Shown here in pieces: positions 12,078-23,119 of a stretch of 64,000 nucleotides of DNA. How positions within the stretch are numbered: the stretch's first letter is position 1; each line of letters opens with the position of its first letter. Origin of the DNA: Amphiura filiformis. Taxonomy: Eukaryota; Echinodermata; Ophiuroidea; Amphilepidida; Amphiuridae. The DNA is taken from the NCBI RefSeq assembly GCF_039555335.1, contig NC_092636.1:60019991-60083990 (forward strand), written 5' to 3'. The notes under the pieces are model-generated. The model saw only the letters and a list, made by a program, of their open reading frames with translations. It was not told the DNA's origin and searched no databases. The position numbers and the translations under genes were made by a program.

Positions 12078-12652
12078 GAAACCCATAATGACGAGAAACT
12101 ACCCATTTTTGGGGAGAAATGGTGAGGCTAGGCGAGAAAGGGCCAGGATTTAAAAATGTGAGGAATGGAGATGTTAAGATAACTAAGTCTTGCTCAGATC
12201 ATGGGCAAGGTTGGCAAGGAAAGGTGAGAAAGAGGCAGGTAAGGCAAGGTACAAGCAGACCTTCAACAGACATTTTGTCTGGAATAAGTAGCACCCAATT
12301 AACACCCATTGTTATCATGTTGACTCAATTGGTCATAACCAATTTATTACACTCAACCAGAAAGCCCAGGAAGATTATGACCAATTGAGTCAACATGATA
12401 ACAATGGTGTTAATTGGGTGCTACTTAAATTCCAGATAAAATGTCTGTGGCAGGTTTGGATGTGCTGGATGTACCCCCCCCCCCCTTTCCTTGCCATTTC
12501 CTGCCTTTTCTTGCCAAACTTGACCAGGATCTAAGCAAGACTTAGTTATCTTAAACTTGTCATTCCTCAACTTTTTTAACAGGCTACCCTGCCTTTCCTC
12601 ACCATTTCTCGCCAAAATGGGTACCGGGTACTTTCTTGCCTTTGTGGGTTTC
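12078..12652. mobile_element. 575-bp palindromic element flanked by TA
   Basis: Almost the entire 575 bp is one inverted repeat: GAAACCCA at 12078 pairs with TGGGTTTC ending at 12652, and inner words such as AAGATAACTAAGTCTTGC, CACCCAATTAACACC and ATGACCAATTGAGTCAAC have mirror copies. TA dinucleotides flank both ends (12076-12077 and 12653-12654), as expected of Tc1/mariner-type insertion, though other routes are possible. Open frames in both arms (64-89 codons) mirror one another and are not genes. Confidence 0.85.
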
Positions 12653-12698
12653 TATTGATAAGAGCAGCAGAAATTTAAGCATTACAGGCCTTACCATG

Positions 12699-13366
12699 CC
12701 CGGGGGGGGGGGGGTACTCAGTACAAATGACCATACGGGGATGTGTCGCAAATATGGGTAGCATTTTCAGCCTTCTGGTATATCAATGACCCCTTTTTCA
12801 AAGCCTATTTTGGTATATGAATGGGTCCTTTTTTCAAAATTTTCTCAATTTTTCCGAAAACAGCCCTTTTTTCCTTTCTCTTGTAAAAACTAAGACAATT
12901 TTGGGTCAATTCGGCCGAAAATTTTGACTTTTGGTATATCAATGGCCCGGGGGGGCACTCAACTTAAATTTTGGTAGGGGTGTGCGGCGCGGAGCGCCGA
13001 ACTTTGGGAACTGAGAACTGATTTTCGGGCAAAATAGGGGCTTGAAGAACTGAAATTTGGGCCAAATTATAGGCTGTTGAGCTAAAAATTTCCAAATTTT
13101 TTCCAAATTTGAGCTTAAAGAGCTGCAATTGTCAGAGTTTGAGGCTCAAAGAACTGAACTAGATTCAAATGTGGGGCTTAAGGAACTGCCGGACAGCCTG
13201 AAAAAGGGACCCTTGACCGCCGCACATACCCGTACCACCTTAACATGTGAGTGCCCCCCCCCCGGGATCAATGGGTCCAAATTTCTTGAAAAATTGGTAT
13301 ATTTATGGGTCTACTTCCAAAATCTCAGCGCACGTCCCTACCAAAACCAAACTTGAGTACCCCCGG
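12699..13366. mobile_element. hAT-like MITE (outer), 8-bp TSD TTACCATG
   Basis: The ends read CC(C)GGGGG...TACTCA at 12699 and TGAGTACCCCCGG ending at 13366. Identical 8-bp duplications TTACCATG lie at 12691-12698 and 13367-13374. An 8-bp duplication fits hAT (or P-type) transposition. A second element of the same family is inserted at 12946-13266. The right flank is only five bases from the stop codon of the transposase pseudogene on the minus strand. One C differs between the two termini. Confidence 0.9.
12946..13266. mobile_element. hAT-like MITE (inner, nested), 8-bp TSD ATCAATGG
   Basis: The left end CCCGGGGGGGCACTCA (12946) and right end TGAGTGCCCCCCCCCCGGG (to 13266) are inverted copies, flanked by identical 8-bp repeats ATCAATGG (12938-12945 and 13267-13274). 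Removing it restores TATATCAATGGGTCC of the outer element. Its ends resemble those of its host, so a family member inserted into another member. A 75-codon open frame across it is not a gene. Confidence 0.93.
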
Positions 13367-13379
13367 TTACCATGACCTT

Positions 13380-15930
13380 TCATTGGGGCCCGCATGTGCT
13401 GCATGTTGGCATCTTGCGTGGTCGCTTAGATGTAGAGCCAACATGATAGCCACCAGACAAGTAGTGCCGGAAGTAGTGGCTATGGTCCGAATGTCGGAAA
13501 GCGTGAGCGGTTCGCTCTAAACGCTTCATGACACGCTTTCTCTTATTTGTCAGTAATGCTTTGGCTTGAGCTGCTCTTATCCTGAGTTTGTCTTTACTTG
13601 CTAAAGTATGCTGGGAAGAAGTAATACACTCATTTCCTACTACCTCTGCCATAACTCGTTTACCTGCATCTATAGCCAACCAACATTAAAGAAATAGTTG
13701 ACAGCACATTGCTGTCCGAATCTGTGTTGCAGAGCTGTATTGCCATTTTCCAGAGCAAGCTGTTGTAGGACTCATTGGCGTTCTGTGTCAGACACTGACT
13801 GCAATGCGATAGTAAGTCAACATCAGATAGGTCCTGTTGAAAATACAAAGTTCCACATTCCATTATTAAGTAATGTCCATAATGTGTGATCAATTTGCGA
13901 ATCATGTTTAATATCAATACTGTCAACATTATTAACATTCACTTGTTGCGATGAAGGTAATTTGTGTTGTGGTGATGAGCGCTATAAGCTGCACTGAAGG
14001 TTATGATGAATACATCGCATAAATATTTTTGATATACAATCCTTTCTTGGTATATACTGCAAAAGATTATTAGTGCTGTTAATAGTCACACATCAATTGA
14101 GGTACAGAATATTGAAACTTTCACTCCATTTAAAGATTATTTATAAACTTTGTTGTAATGATCTTACAGAAGATGCCTACATTTGATCAGAGGATGATTT
14201 AAGCACTTCCCAGCAAGTCTTTGCGGTTAGCACAGCTGTGTGAGTGAACATGACACCACTGTCGCCCACTGCATACACACGTGCATGGTTAAATTTGGAT
14301 TTGGACAGATATATTTACAATAAAAACACCTTCTAAAGGTTGGTCGATTTCACATTTTATGTTATCTACAGAAGGTGTGGATTATCCTTCATGCATACAT
14401 CACTTTAGATCTGAAATCGACCAACTAATAATGACACACGGGCAATTCTAAAACAACATCTTTTGCACAGAGTTCAATGGGATTTGAAAAGTAAAGTGGC
14501 AGTTGAAACTCTAGTGATAACACTTTTACAATGCATGATGGGGCTTCCTTAAATCATCCTCTGACATTTGATATAGTTGTTTGTAAATGAAAAGGAAATT
14601 TGATTTAGTTGCTCGGTGCTGTGGTGAAGCTACAAAGTTGCACTATCACATATATATTCTTACATCATAATGGGCTTCATTACTGCTACCATGGCTGGTG
14701 TAAATGGATCATCCACTGGTTCAGAGTTGTTAGTACCACTAATCTCATCTTTCTTAAAATTGCACCAGGTGTCATTTCTTGTCGGGCAGTAACTGTGGTC
14801 CCCAGCATAGTGATACAGGCCAGCCATTGTTTCTGCTGACGCTGCTTCAGGATTCCCTTTGTTGGTCCTCAAAGCCTTGCCATAAAATCCTTGCAGCAAA
14901 TCTACTCTTTTACGGTGGAGGCGACCCTTCTCGTCCAATGTCTTCCGTGGCCAGCAAGTTTCACTCCTTTCACCACACAAAAGAAAAGGAATCAATGAAA
15001 TCAGCTCGCTTTATGTAATAAATTGAGGTTTTATCTTATTTACATCTGTTTTATGATGTGTCCTGTCGAAATTTAATGACGTTAAAACCACATATGATAA
15101 GCTTTTACACTAGTATAAAACTGTATGATACTCCATGAGGTGGTTATTGCTACGTGATCCTATGGCTGTGGAGCAGGCGACTACAGGATTCCTCTATGCA
15201 CAGCAATCATTGTCAAGTGCGACTCTGGTCTCCAGCTATATACTGTCCTCTGATGGATGACCAGTGAAAAGGTTAAATACAAACTTTAATTATTAATACC
15301 TTTTTCTTCTCTACAAGCTTTCTGAGTCTGCATCCCATCCTCTTCTGTATGTGGCCGACACATTCCTCTTTAATGGTTGTAACATCTGGCCCATATGGCT
15401 GCTCCTGTGTAATTCTTGAAAATGAAGAAGAATCGCCATCCCCTACATAAGTTGTGTATCTCAGTCCAAGAGTGTCTTCTGATCTGTAAAATCAGTTTCA
15501 AATTAACATCTATGTGAATACACAATATAAAATATAGGATGGGGTACCATCAAATTCCATCAATACAAAAGTTAATCACTTTGTGCATTGCAAGTTGACA
15601 ACAGCAGAGTGTACAACACACATTTTGACCCCAAACTGACATCACTGAAATTAAAAGAAGAAACAAATGCTGTACACATCATACAGAAAAATCGAAACAA
15701 ATGGTGCTTGAGAAATAAATTCATGATTGGTAATAACCTGTTAAACAACCGAGAAATGTAATTGTAAATTGTAACCAACACAGATGAACTTTCATGCTAG
15801 TAACCGAGAAATGCCTTCTGCCTCCATTGCCCGGCTAGATCCATCAAGTAAATAAAATTGAGCAAGGCTTTGAACATACCCCATTTGAGCCCCCGACAGT
15901 AGCGCACCTCTGTGTGATACATACAAGACT
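13380..15930 (-). pseudogene. Mutator-like transposase, intron-bearing and degenerate
   Basis: Four coding blocks read 5' to 3' on the minus strand. (1) 15930-15795: KWGMFKALLNF, then, after a frame slip, DGSSRAMEAEGISRLLA. (2) 15483-15300: 61 codons including GLRYTTYVGDGDSSS and PYGPDVTTIKEECVGHIQKR, with good acceptor (TTTTACAG) and donor (AAG|GTATTA). (3) About 14990-14664: GRLHRKRVDLLQGFYGKALR and YHYAGDHSYCPTRNDTWC, ending at donor GTAAGA. (4) 13833-13380: acceptor TTTTCAACAG, then DLSDVDLLSHCSQCLTQNAN and a Lys/Arg-rich tail, stop at 13380-13382. These phrases and their order match the Mutator-like transposase domain common in invertebrate genomes. Frameshifts near 14958, 13680 and 15850 and mismatched exon phases mean no intact protein. 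The amino-terminal part is missing. Confidence 0.72.
14187..14564. mobile_element. MITE in transposase intron, 17-bp TIR, 7-bp TSD
   Basis: TCAGAGGATGATTTAAG at 14187-14203 is repeated inverted at 14548-14564. Identical 7-bp duplications CATTTGA flank it (14180-14186 and 14565-14571). An inner pair GTTGGTCGATTTCA / TGAAATCGACCAAC adds a second stem. It lies wholly in the intron between blocks 3 and 4 of the minus-strand transposase remnant. Confidence 0.88.
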
Positions 15931-17136
15931 GTGTATCTGTATGGAGCAGTGACTCTCTCTGCAGATGCACTGCTTTTAATGGGCGCATCCAGATATTTTT
16001 GGCTCTCCCCCTAAAGAAGACATGGGAAAATCTTAATCTTTTTTAAGATCTGACCTCGTAAACAATGAGGTCAGATCATAGCCAGTAGTAGTACATAGAG
16101 TATCATGCCTACGGATTTCATCACAGTCTTACCTTAGCACGCTGGTAAGCAGCGTTTGAGATGGTGTTAATCGATAGTCGATAACCGATAATCAATGATC
16201 AATCAGCTATGAATATTTAATTGGATTCTAAAAATAATGATCACAGACTCTCATGTTCAAATGTGTGTGTGTGGGTGGGGTGTATACCCCCTCGCATGTT
16301 GGTGCTCATAATTGCTGAGGATTTTTTACCCCTAAAGAAGACATGGGAAAACTCAAACTTATTGGGAATCCCATGTCTTCTTTAGGGTAGGTGCCGTTAA
16401 TTTCTGGAATAGCCCAATCTGTCTCGAGAATGTCAAATGGACAATACATGATTTTACTCTCGCTTGGAACACTTTTGCTGGACCAACTATTGCCGTCAGC
16501 AGATGGTGTGCAGTCTACACACAGAAAAGTAACTTGCTGTGAGGAGCGTCATACAACATACTGAAATGTTTTGTTGCTAATATTTCAGTCTCCATAACAA
16601 GTTGTACATTGTATTGCAAAGTTAAAATGACACTGAAGATTTGCACTGTATTGCAAATTAATAGCAATGCACATGGTGTTCTAAGTTATAGTTGTCAATT
16701 AATATGAAATATCAGTTCTGTCTTAGTGTCTTTTAATGTTGAAGAAATCTTCAGCATTTCAATAGCATGCTTACCTTGGTTTCTGCACGAATAGTGGTGG
16801 GTGTGGATCTGCTGGAAACACCTTCATGTGATGGTGGTTGATTCTGCAATTATAAGTTGAATTAATTGTTATTAAATGTATTCCCAATTTCAGTTGGCAC
16901 TTTACAATATTTACAACATAAAACAATTTTGGTGGGTATGTTCCCCCAGAATTTTGAAGTGGTGGGTCTTTATGAGCTGAGGGCGTACCGGTAAAAGGGG
17001 AGTCTTTTGGACCTGTTAACAGTCCAAACAGGCGCGTAGCAAGCGGGGGGACAGGGTGGACGAAGTCCATGGGCCCCGGGGGGTTCAGGGGCCCGAGCAC
17101 AAAGGCGAAAATTAAATAAGAACGGATAATGGAGAG
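15931..17136. other. Non-coding, two small hairpins
   Basis: No gene is recognised. A perfect small palindrome at 16044-16078 pairs GATCTGACCTC with GAGGTCAGATC. Another at 16327-16388 pairs CCCTAAAGAAGACATGGGA with its complement, and a further direct copy of that phrase is at about 16009-16028. GGGCCC-rich sequence from 17030 resembles worn transposon ends. I could not extend the transposase upstream with confidence. Confidence 0.55.
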
Positions 17137-17499
17137 CAGGGTCGGATTTTTATACCATTGGGCCTGATGGGCCCGGGTCCAGGGCCCCTACATTTTGGGG
17201 GCCCCAGAATTGCCATATGCATCTTTCTTTTAACCTCAATAACGGCATGTTTTCTGGTCAAAATAGCGCAAAATTGTTACATTTTCCATGCTTCGCGCGC
17301 ATTCAAATAGCAGAATTCATGTTGATCTTGGGCCAAAATATTCTGAAATTGAATTGAACAAAATATGATAGTCCCCCTTTAGTTAAACCAAAACTTGGCC
17401 ACTGACTTGAGTGCACATGCTTTCCTCGGCACGTGAGTTCGGGGCCTCAAAATTTTGGCCTGGCCCAGGGCCCCCATAAGGTAGGCTAAATCTCACCTG
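17137..17499. mobile_element. GGGCCC-rich MITE, degraded
   Basis: The left end CAGGGTCGGATTTTTATACC and the complement of the right end (CAGGTGAGATTTAGCCTACC) match with gaps, and both continue into GGGCC-rich then ATTTTGGGGGCCCC-like words. No clean target duplication remains. A partial third copy of the inner phrase (GGGCCAGGCCAAAATTTGG) lies at about 17756-17780. Confidence 0.6.
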
Positions 17500-18124
17500 G
17501 TTAAAAGGGCCCATACTGCTCCTTGTCCATTTACATCCTAATCACCTTGCCTGCTGACAGTTTATTATAGCCCATGGAAAGGACATGTATGGAGAGTTTG
17601 CATATTTTCTCGGTTATCCAAGAAATGTGACTGATCTGAAACTCAAATCATGTGGACAAATCAGGGGATGTGTGTGCAATAAATAATAAATTATCAAACA
17701 ATGATGACAGTCACATGAAGTATGACCATGCTGGCTTTACCTTTTTGGAGGCACTGGGCCAGGCCAAAATTTGGAGGCCCAAACTCACCGTAAGGAAGGA
17801 TATGCACTCAAGTGGACAAGTTTGGTTTAGGTATATATAAGATCGATAATGGCAGCGGAACCATTACAATTTAGAGATAGACATGCATAGATTTAACCAG
17901 GATATTTGCGCCAGAAGAGCACACAAATGAAGTGAAATTTGCTATGGGCCAGTGCCCAAGAAGCACTCAAAATTGTGCAATTTGCCCTATTTTGGCCAAA
18001 AACATGGTGTTTTGGGGCTACAAAGCAAGATCCATAACTCAATTGTAGAGACCCCAAAATTATGGGGCCATGGAACAAGGTCCATGGGTAATACCCAAAA
18101 ATGTGTCTTTACCTTGCTAGTATT

Positions 18125-18342
18125 CAGCGTTCGAAATTTTGGTTGTCCGGTTGCCCGGGACAACTAAAAAAGTCGCCGGACAACCAAAAATACTGATTCG
18201 GTTGTCCGCCGGACAACCATAAATCTAGCCAAAAGTCACATTTGTAGGCTTACAGACAACCAAAAACTTAAGACGGACAACCAGAAATTGTAATCTGGTT
18301 GTCCATGGGACAACCATTTATTTTTTCTAAATTCGAACACTG
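18125..18342. mobile_element. hAT-like MITE, perfect 8-bp TSD CTAGTATT
   Basis: Ends CAGCGTTCGAAATTTT (18125) and AAATTCGAACACTG (to 18342) are inverted copies, flanked by identical CTAGTATT at 18117-18124 and 18343-18350. The interior carries six or more copies of GGTTGTCC or its complement, several spaced as mirrored pairs, which could be subterminal transposase-binding repeats (inference). The element at 37647-37790 has the same ends. Confidence 0.93.
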
Positions 18343-18350
18343 CTAGTATT

Positions 18351-19026
18351 CCTCTTCTCTGGAACAAACCCACTGCTTGTTGATGGTTCATTTTCCATTC
18401 TAGCTGACTTGATGATGTGGCATATTCAGAGAAAAACATAAGATAAATAACAGAATTAAATATGTACTAGACCAGTTGAATGTAAAGAAAAATAAGCCAA
18501 TAATTATGTATGAGATAAGAAACCAAACACAAGATGCAATCCACATGCCAACATTGACAAGTTTAGATTTGTGACTGAAAACCAGTGAATATGAAACTGA
18601 ATGACTATGGTACATAGTACAGCGTCAAGCACCCTATGTTACTTTGAACATAGCCTCTCAAATTATGTAATTGCAGATAATTCAGTCCTGAAATGGTTTT
18701 CAAGCCTTGCAATAACATTAGAATGGATTCTGAATAAATGGGCCTTGATAGTAACATAATATATGGTTGTTCTGTTGGTGTACTTTTACCCACTGGTGTG
18801 ATTATAACTGGATCATCAGGTTTTACATAACATTTGTAAGTGCAGGGGATTGACCTTTTTTTCGTTTCCATTAATAACTGCAAGTTCTACTTGCGATGCC
18901 CCCCCCCCCCAAAAAAAAGAACTGTTTTTTTTTAAATATGGGTTGTTGAAGGACATTTGAAGTAGGGTCAGTTGGGATTATTGTGGTATTTTTGATGAAA
19001 TTTCTTTCCTGAAGGCTAAATATGAC
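18351..19026. other. Non-coding, nothing recognised
   Basis: No gene or clear element is seen. A C-run followed by an A-run occurs at 18899-18918. Open frames up to 92 codons have no recognised motif. Confidence 0.55.
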
Positions 19027-20894
19027 CGAGTGTGATCGGAATCCGTCCCTCACGTGAGGGACGGACATCAATAGATTAATTGCTGTGTTTAATTAACCCT
19101 TGTTAAAATTTATTCCTCTAAGTTAGGTTAATATATAACCCTTCAACCAATAGTTATTTCATGCATGAAAATGTTGCCACATGTGCATCAATTATTTCGC
19201 TATACAAAATTTTCACGTGTGAGGGACGGAAATCAATAGAATAAGCAATCACCACCATCAGTTACATCTTCAAGTTTTCTATTGAAACTTATACACATGT
19301 TTAATCAATATATACTTATCATGAAAGAGTAATGTTCCATCCTCCAAAAATTAAGAAATTTGACTCAGTTTGTTTTCAAGGCGCCTATGAAGCGGGTCCA
19401 AAGTTTATGTGAGGGACGGACATTTTCTATGTGAGGGACGGACAAAATGTTACAAAATTTCAAATTTGGCAAGATTTCTCCAAATCCACCCCTAATGCTA
19501 TCCTTGACATCTAAATGAAATGAAGTTGTCAAAATAATTCAAGTTCAGTGGAAATATCATATGATTATACCCACTAATTACTTGTGTGAGGGACGGACAG
19601 CTTGTCTGTGAGGGACGGACATATGATGGCCTAAATATCTTATTCAGTGTGTATTTCACTTTTAATTTCAAATTACACAGAAGTTTTACTTCATGCTGTT
19701 TGTTTTCAATATCCAATTGTAGTTTTACTGATAAAGAAGCAGTAATTAACAATAATATTAATTTTAATAAGTTGGTGTGAGGGACGGACAGACCCTCTTT
19801 TTTAGCAACAGGATCTTCAATTCCAAATGTTTGGGAGCATGACCTTCTGGGATTGGCATGAATTTGTTTTAGACAGACTCTCTGACTGGGTAGAAGAATT
19901 GGGTTTAATATTTAGTGGCCAAATATTTTCACTCAACATACATTGGTACAGTACATCCAAAATAAGTTGGTGTGAGGGACGGACATGTCAGTCCCTTAAT
20001 TAGTTAAGGACTAATAACTCTTAGATTTAAAGATTGGTAATTTTAGTTTCTTTATCTCTAGTAAGGTGAGCACTAATATTGATAGATGGGGTGTATGCTA
20101 TTTTAATTCCTTAGAATATTTCTCAGAGAAACAACTTTTTTGGATTTTTATCCGTGAGGGACGGACAAAATTTCTAGCATTCACCTTCCATGACCTCCAA
20201 CTCTCTTCTGAAAGACATCTAATTAAAAATCTCATTGATATTTCATGTGGCAGGGGTTGCACTATTGATATGTAAACAAAAATATTTTCACTCAACATAC
20301 ATTGGTACCTGTACATCCAAAATAAGTTAGTGTGAGGGACGGACATGTCCGTCCCTCACATTAATTAAGGACTAATAACTCTTAGATTTAAAGATTGGGA
20401 ATTTTAGTTTCTTTATCTCTAGTAAGGTGAGCACTAATATTGATAGATAGGGTATATGCTAATTTAATTCCTTGAAATGTTTCTCAGAGAAAAAACTTTT
20501 TTGGATTTTTATCTGTGAGGGACGGACAAAATTTCTAGAGTTCACCTTCCATGACCCCTCCTATCTTCTGGAAGACATCCAATTACAAATCTCATTGATA
20601 TTTTCTGTAGCAAGGGTTGTACTAATAATCTGTAAACAAAAATTGACAATAGCATATAATCTCTTCCTAAGAGAAGTATTTTCATAAAAATGCAACATAG
20701 TGTCCGTCCCTCACGCTACAAATAATGCACGCAACTTTAGCGGCACGGAAAACACAAAATTTGTGACAAATTTTTCTTTTTTCTTTTAGATTATTAAAAT
20801 ATAATCCTTTCCACCAAATTAAAACCATTTTTTATGGAAATTTGAATAAATCCTATTTTTTCACCAAATGTTACCCAATTTCCGATCACACTCG
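19027..20894. repeat. Block with ~15 copies of GTGAGGGACGGACA
   Basis: The 14-mer GTGAGGGACGGACA (or with one or two end changes) occurs on the plus strand at 19054, 19219, 19409, 19431, 19586, 19608, 19777, 19972, 20154, 20332 and 20515, and inverted at 19042, 20346 and 20701. At 19042-19065 and 20332-20359 forward and inverted copies abut as palindromes. The DNA between copies is otherwise AT-rich and mostly unique. The block is bounded by a perfect 15-bp inverted pair, CGAGTGTGATCGGAA at 19027-19041 and its complement at 20880-20894. It may be a ~1.87-kb non-autonomous transposon whose motif is a repeated protein-binding site, but no target duplication is evident. Confidence 0.85.
19921..20640. 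repeat. Two tandem copies of a ~360-bp unit
   Basis: Corresponding points, for example the motif copies at 19972 and 20332, are 360 bases apart. Both units carry CACTCAACATACATTGGTAC, GACTAATAACTCTTAGATTT, GTGAGCACTAATATTGATAG and two motif copies each. The units differ by scattered substitutions, and the second has an intact palindromic motif pair where the first has a damaged one. Confidence 0.9.
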
Positions 20895-21555
20895 ACCCTA
20901 TAATATCACCGAAAGCTTGGAAATTGTGCAAATGTAATGATTTGTTGGCTAACATATCAATTTTGAACATGTTCAGAGTATTTGTCAAAAAGTCAACGTC
21001 AAAATCAATAAATGTTAGCCCCAAAATGGCTTATTTGACCTGATTTTAGCCAAAACTTGGTAAAAACAAACATTTTCCCAGAACGTAAAATCGGGTTGGT
21101 CACTCCCGTAAAACCGAGGGGGTTTTTCATTGCCTACTGGAATCTGATGCGTCCGACTGATGCGACTCATCATTTTGTGCAACAAAGGTTTGAAATAAAA
21201 TATTATTCAAAATCTGACAAATTCTAATTTTTTTTAACTTACATTCTTCTCAGTTGCTCCTCACTGCAGTGCTATGGGATAACGCAAAAGATGACACGCT
21301 GAAAAGGATTGGAAAGATTTGGCATTAATAAAAGTGCAACCTTCCCTGACCCCTATTTTAGCACCAACAATTTGATTACCCCCTACCACCGATACACCTT
21401 ACCCTCTAAACAGGCAAAAATTGAACTGAAATCAGTTAAATTATTTGAAATAAAATAAACACACTATCTGTAGTCATCTTGTGACTCAATGTTTACATTT
21501 TGGTCATCAAACATGTGATGACCCTCCTATATTTCTGTCCAAATATTTATAAGCA
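20895..21555. other. Non-coding, nothing recognised
   Basis: No gene, RNA or clear element was found. Open frames are short and lack motifs. Confidence 0.55.
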
Positions 21556-21933
21556 GTCAAGTTAGCTCAATCGATAAGGCGTTCGACTATGGTGCGAGAG
21601 GTTGCGGGTTCGAACCCTGACGGTGATTAGTTTGCTCTCGTGGAAAAATTGAGTTAGCTTGAAATCCCCCTGGACAAGGAACTCACTGCTTATTGTCTCG
21701 TTGTAACCCGTACGAAACTCGGGGAGCTGATCCTGGTTGCGAAGGTTATTTGTGGAATGTCTAGGGTGTGCACTCGTGAAGCTGCAAAGTCCCTGAGTTG
21801 TTGTTAAATGGTTATGGAATGATGTGGGGCTGTAGTGGTCAGTGACAACCTGTAAAGTGTGCTGAGGCTTGTGGATCAACGTGTAGGCGTTGTGCCAGCG
21901 TAGCACACTATAAATCACTACACTTTTTTTTTT
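21556..21933 (+). mobile_element. tRNA-derived SINE with pol III boxes
   Basis: The head carries an A-box-like GTTAGCTCAATCGATAAGG (from 21561) and a perfect B box GGGTTCGAACCC (21606-21617) at tRNA spacing, but no paired acceptor stem, so it is not a functional tRNA gene. About 310 bases of body follow (GGAACTCACTGCTTATTGTC and further on GTAGGCGTTGTGCCAGCGTA), ending in a T-run at 21924-21933 that could serve as a pol III terminator. The 139-codon minus-strand open frame across it is not a gene. A second SINE with a different head is at 59300-59633. Confidence 0.8.
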
Positions 21934-22152
21934 AACCCCCTCCAGTATATTTGGGAGTGGGGACCCACCCCTTCCAAACAAAATGCCAGCCCCACCCCAG
22001 CTAGGTTGACAGCTAGCTATAAAAATATAAATACTAATAGGACTCAGCTTTCAATGCTTCTCGATAATAATTATATACTGATGCCTGCTAACTACTACAG
22101 TCTACTACATGATCATTCGGACATTCAATCAAATTCAACTAGTATGCATATA

Positions 22153-22494
22153 AGGGTACTACACCCTGGCCAATTTTTGCCTATTTTTGCATTTTTCTCA
22201 AAATTAAAAGCGCATTGGTGACAAGTAAGATATGTATATTATAGGGCAAGGACTACAACTACTGTACTGAAAATTCAGCAACTCAAAGCAAGTAGTTATT
22301 GATTTATTGATCAAAATTGGTTTTCCCTCATTTTTGACTGTAACTTGATATCTGTTGTCTGTGCTGAAATAAAATTTCCAGTGCAGTAGTTGTAGTCCTT
22401 GCCTCTATAATATACATATCCTACTTGTCCCCAATGCGCTATAATTTGAAAGAAAATGCAAAAATAAGCACTAAATCTCAGGGTGTAGTACCCC
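22153..22494. mobile_element. TA-flanked MITE, ~130-bp TIRs
   Basis: Inverted arms of about 130 bp begin AGGGTACTACACCCTG and end CAGGGTGTAGTACCCC. They share TTTTTGCATTTTTCT, GCGCATTGG and GGCAAGGACTACAACTACTG. TA lies at both ends (22151-22152, 22495-22496), consistent with Tc1/mariner-type duplication. A single diverged arm of the same family is at 63285-63400. Confidence 0.88.
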
Positions 22495-22540
22495 TAAATA
22501 ATGCAATGCCAATGTTGCATGCCACTGCACTGCAGTGTAC

Positions 22541-22815
22541 ACCCAGTGGGCACAGGTTAGGATTTCGACGTTGTATCAACGTTGATACAACGTCGAAATC
22601 TAACCTAACCTGATTTCAACCCGATTTCAACCTAGAGATTGGTTGAAATCAGGTTGAAATTTCAACGTCGATACAACGTTGAAATTTCAACCTGATTTCA
22701 ACCATGTTTCAACCAACTTTCAATGCAAAAATTAAGGAGGTTGAAATCAGGTTGAAACTTCAACGTTGATACAACGTTGACATTTCAACCTGATTTCAAC
22801 CAATGTTTCAATGCA
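22541..22815. mobile_element. GTTGAAATCAGG hairpin repeat, copy 1
   Basis: Starts ACCCAGTGGGCAC and is built almost entirely of GGTTGAAATCAGGTTGAAA, CAACGTTGATACAACGTTG and their complements, so it can fold into several alternative hairpins. The opposite terminus (GTGCCCACTGGG) is not seen here but ends the second copy at about 50231. This is a recognised style of invertebrate repeat; the exact family is not assigned. Confidence 0.8.
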
Positions 22816-23119
22816 CAACTTAATGACCTTACATAAAATATTATTAGGACGAAATATGCATATGCCTAGTATAATACATGTTTAAAGGTCGATAGCATTG
22901 AAATTTTACCCAAGTTTTTCTATATATATTATCCAGGCTGCATGATCTAACGATTTAAACCGAACTTCCGTTCCCTTCTTCAAGTGGCGCGCGCGGCGTG
23001 CACTACCTCAAATACTTCCGCGAAAACACCGGGTGGTACGGGGTATGCTATACGGCCCCGTCGCCGCTCAATTGGCGGGCTGATGTTGATATGGGAATTC
23101 CTACAACATGGTGAAGTTG

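Noticed and set aside
13129..13356. 75-codon open frame
   Set aside because: Crosses the boundary between a nested and an outer MITE.
13663..13664. Splice donor CAG|GTAAAC in the last transposase block
   Set aside because: Transposase-like sequence continues through it (AIDAGKRVMAEVVG), so a frameshift explains the frame change better.
19027..20894. CRISPR array or simple satellite
   Set aside because: Repeats are 14 bp, irregularly spaced, in both orientations and in animal DNA; no cas genes.
21556..21630. Functional tRNA gene
   Set aside because: A and B boxes are present, but the acceptor stem does not pair and a SINE body follows.
21562..21981. 139-codon minus-strand open frame
   Set aside because: Runs antisense through a tRNA-derived SINE.
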